A stretch of DNA of 64,000 nucleotides, taken from NCBI RefSeq assembly GCF_022811665.1, contig NZ_CP094529.1, positions 2,170,001 to 2,234,000 on the forward strand. The letters run 5' to 3'. Below are positions 61,971-64,000 of this stretch, one piece after another. The position numbers and the translations under genes are program-made. Numbering within the stretch: position 1 is the stretch's first letter; every line of letters begins with the position of its first letter. Source of the DNA: Chryseobacterium oryzae. Lineage in GTDB: Bacteria; Bacteroidota; Bacteroidia; Flavobacteriales; Weeksellaceae. The notes beneath the pieces are model-generated. The model did not search any database. It was not told where the DNA came from and saw only the letters and a list, made by a program, of their open reading frames with translations.

Positions 61971-64000
61971 TTATGGAAGATTATTTTTGATGCTCTGCAT
62001 AGAGATCTGTGCAATTACTTTTCGGGGATCGCTATCCGTAGTAAGCTGTAGATTACCGTTCTTAATGTCGATGTTTTCTACAAAACGGTGCTTTCCTGAG
62101 CTTAATTGTGCATCTGTAATAGCAAATTCTGATTTGGTAACCACATCTTCAGGGTTCTCAAACTCTTCAGGATTTTCATGACTAAATGGTAAAGCTGTTG
62201 CCGTTTTCAGACCTGCAGAATCTTGCTGCAGTATCGTAAGGGTAGTAGGAAGCTTTGTGATCCAAGGTTTACCTTGTTTTAATCCTACAGGTTCTCTCAT
62301 TTCATCTACAATACTCATGTACATCGGATCTCCGATTACAGGAACTTCTTCTCCGTTCCAGATCTTACCAGTGCTCAAAAAGAACTGAATCGCATCTTCA
62401 AATCCAGGTCTTACCGTTACAATGACTCTTGCCATACCGGATTGTAAGAAACTTCTGAATAACGGATCTACACTTTCGCTGATGTACATTTCCTGCCAGT
62501 GTTTTCTATTTGCCCAATAGTAAGGGTAGAAACTGTAGCTCATAATGTTCCATTCGAAAGCCTGTTCCATGAATTTTGCTAAAGCAGTGTACTTATCAAG
62601 ATTTTCATTTAAGAATACCTGAAAGTTTTCCATTTTATCTCCGTCGGTAAAATTTTGTCCGATAGTATTTGGAGATAAATAATCCTGCAATAGATAAGCA
62701 ATACAGTTGTGCTTCAGGACATCATTCTCCATATAACGGTAGAAATTACCTGTTTTATCTTTAGCTTCCGCTTCTTTCTCTTTCTGTTCTTGATCTATTC
62801 TTGCCTGTTCTTCTTTAAATTTCTCATAAGCTTCTTTATAGGCTTCGATAATCGCATTGAAGTTTTCAGTTTGCCAAGCCATGACGTTTGCATCATTTGG
62901 AACACAAGGGAATTTTAAAGCGATATTAAATCCTCCGATGTTCTTTCCGGAAACTCTGTAATTAAATACTCCTGTAAGATTTAATCCGCTTACACCTTCT
63001 GTTCCGTTAAGAGTCTGGTTTCGGGTTTCTTTATAATAACTACCTCCTTTTAGGTTACCGAAAGATAAATAAGCAGGTAAAATATAGTTCCCCTGAAAGA
63101 ATCCTGATCTGTTTCTCTGCTTGTTGTATGCCCAAACGATAGATGCTGAAGTTGCTTTATAACCATCAGGAATTTCAAGGTTTGAATCAAAGAATACACC
63201 TTCGCCTTCAGTCTGTGGACTTCCGTTGGCATTAAGAATAACTTCCTTGCCCGGCATTTCTGCGGTCAATGTAACCCCATAAATATCTGCCCAATATTGT
63301 AAAAGCTGTCTCGTAGCTTCTTTATGACTTGCCATTGTATAAGGAGCAGGAGCCTTTCGCGGATCGATAGGTGCTGTTAATACATCCGCTTTTGCCACTG
63401 CCGTAGCCAAACGGTGTAATCTTGCAGGTTCAGGAATCATAAACTCAAACATTGTACGTTTCCCATAGTTATAGATCTGGTTTTTATATTTCATATCTAC
63501 CCATCGGTAAACACCTACTACGTGTCGGTCTCCATTTCTGTTATCAAAGCCGTGAGCATTATTCTCTTCATATTCTTCGATGATCTTTTCGATCCTTTCT
63601 TCAGAGATTTTCGTAAGAAGCTTATCGGTAGCTTTATTGGTAATTTCCTGTGACTGGGTCATTGCCTGACGAACGCTGTTTTCCTTTGCATTATGGGTTG
63701 CAAGACTTCCTCCGACTTCAAATCTACCATAAAGCTCAGTATCTTTGCTCCAGTTTGCATAAGCCTGTGCAGTAGTATCTTTCATGATAACATTGGCAAC
63801 TTCAGACTGCATATCGTGTCTTGTTGTAGAAGTTGTATCGGTAAGCGTTTCACGTTCTGTAGACTTGGAAGCTGTCGTCTGAATTTCAGTTTTTCTGAGT
63901 CTTCTTGTGGATTTCTGCTTAAACTCTCTCGCCATGATATTCTCAATATGGGTGACATCTCCCGGAACATACGCATGGGTGCTCTGTACCACCTTCATAT
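61971..64000 (-). CDS. C-terminal part of a large unrecognised protein upstream of the toxin (runs off window)
   Basis: At least 675 residues; the first ATG (63996-63998) is 2 bases from the window end, and the protein probably begins further upstream. The visible N-terminus 'YVPGDVTHIENIMAREFKQK' then 'STRRLRKTEIQTT' resembles a motif I have seen in very large uncharacterised bacterial proteins ('GEIAHIENVL... HRRL.RTE'); I cannot confirm this here. A Thr/Ser-rich coiled region follows, then a beta-rich body, a coiled coil at about 385-415 (KFKEEQARIDQEQKEKEAE), and a conserved-looking 'YYWANRKHWQEMYISES' segment. It lies 94 bases upstream of the toxin on the same strand and may be part of its delivery or structural apparatus. 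Confidence 0.7.
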   Translation of the reverse strand, partial: MKVVQSTHAYVPGDVTHIENIMAREFKQKSTRRLRKTEIQTTASKSTERETLTDTTSTTRHDMQSEVANVIMKDTTAQAYANWSKDTELYGRFEVGGSLATHNAKENSVRQAMTQSQEITNKATDKLLTKISEERIEKIIEEYEENNAHGFDNRNGDRHVVGVYRWVDMKYKNQIYNYGKRTMFEFMIPEPARLHRLATAVAKADVLTAPIDPRKAPAPYTMASHKEATRQLLQYWADIYGVTLTAEMPGKEVILNANGSPQTEGEGVFFDSNLEIPDGYKATSASIVWAYNKQRNRSGFFQGNYILPAYLSFGNLKGGSYYKETRNQTLNGTEGVSGLNLTGVFNYRVSGKNIGGFNIALKFPCVPNDANVMAWQTENFNAIIEAYKEAYEKFKEEQARIDQEQKEKEAEAKDKTGNFYRYMENDVLKHNCIAYLLQDYLSPNTIGQNFTDGDKMENFQVFLNENLDKYTALAKFMEQAFEWNIMSYSFYPYYWANRKHWQEMYISESVDPLFRSFLQSGMARVIVTVRPGFEDAIQFFLSTGKIWNGEEVPVIGDPMYMSIVDEMREPVGLKQGKPWITKLPTTLTILQQDSAGLKTATALPFSHENPEEFENPEDVVTKSEFAITDAQLSSGKHRFVENIDIKNGNLQLTTDSDPRKVIAQISMQSIKNNLP

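Noticed and set aside
57346..64000. Second copy of the tRNA-Arg 3' end marking the right end of the element
   Set aside because: Reading the region I found no stretch matching the tRNA 3' half; serine recombination may leave only a few matching bases.

Overview
The window reads as chromosome from a flavobacterium (Bacteroidota), most like Chryseobacterium or a close relative. It is AT-rich, genes rarely have a Shine-Dalgarno sequence, and several starts are preceded by the Bacteroidota -7 box TAnnTTTG. Typical families are present: DUF5686 outer-membrane proteins, a GldA-like ATPase, a very large alpha-2-macroglobulin and a TraE-TraN type conjugation module. The genus is inferred from gene content only.

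Region 1 (1-27,947) is ordinary chromosome. It holds two DUF5686 paralogues flanking a di-heme peroxidase and a PhoX-like lipoprotein, then alaS, a nitroreductase, a GreA-like factor, an M3 oligopeptidase and a GldA-like ABC ATPase. A 1,977-residue alpha-2-macroglobulin follows, divergent from a UbiA-like/recF/DUF721 operon. The region closes with a 'SpecificRecomb' membrane protein, mtgA and a metal-chelate binding lipoprotein.

Region 2 (27,995 to about 57,350) is an integrative and conjugative element inserted at the 3' end of tRNA-Arg(ACG). A large serine recombinase lies at the junction, and its last codons read antisense through the tRNA. The rest points the same way (minus strand). In transcription order it has a secreted protein, MobA- and MobB-like relaxosome proteins, a ParA-type ATPase, TraE, TraF, TraG (VirB4-like), four secreted helical proteins with a common C-terminal motif, and TraJ/K/L/M/N. 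After these come the coupling ATPase, an M23 peptidase, two accessory proteins, a lipoprotein and a 1,717-residue methylase/helicase. Upstream of the mob genes is a roughly 1.4-kb gene-free block with a tandem repeat of about 336 bp carrying palindromes, a candidate transfer origin. The most unusual protein feature is a complete DnaJ J-domain inserted in TraG.

Region 3 (57,585-64,000) is accessory DNA: a GNAT acetyltransferase, a HEPN-like remnant without a normal start, a SUKH immunity protein behind an 817-residue polymorphic toxin with a deaminase-like C-terminus, and the C-terminal part of a large unrecognised protein running off the window. I could not find the right-hand end of the mobile element, so I cannot say whether region 3 lies inside it.
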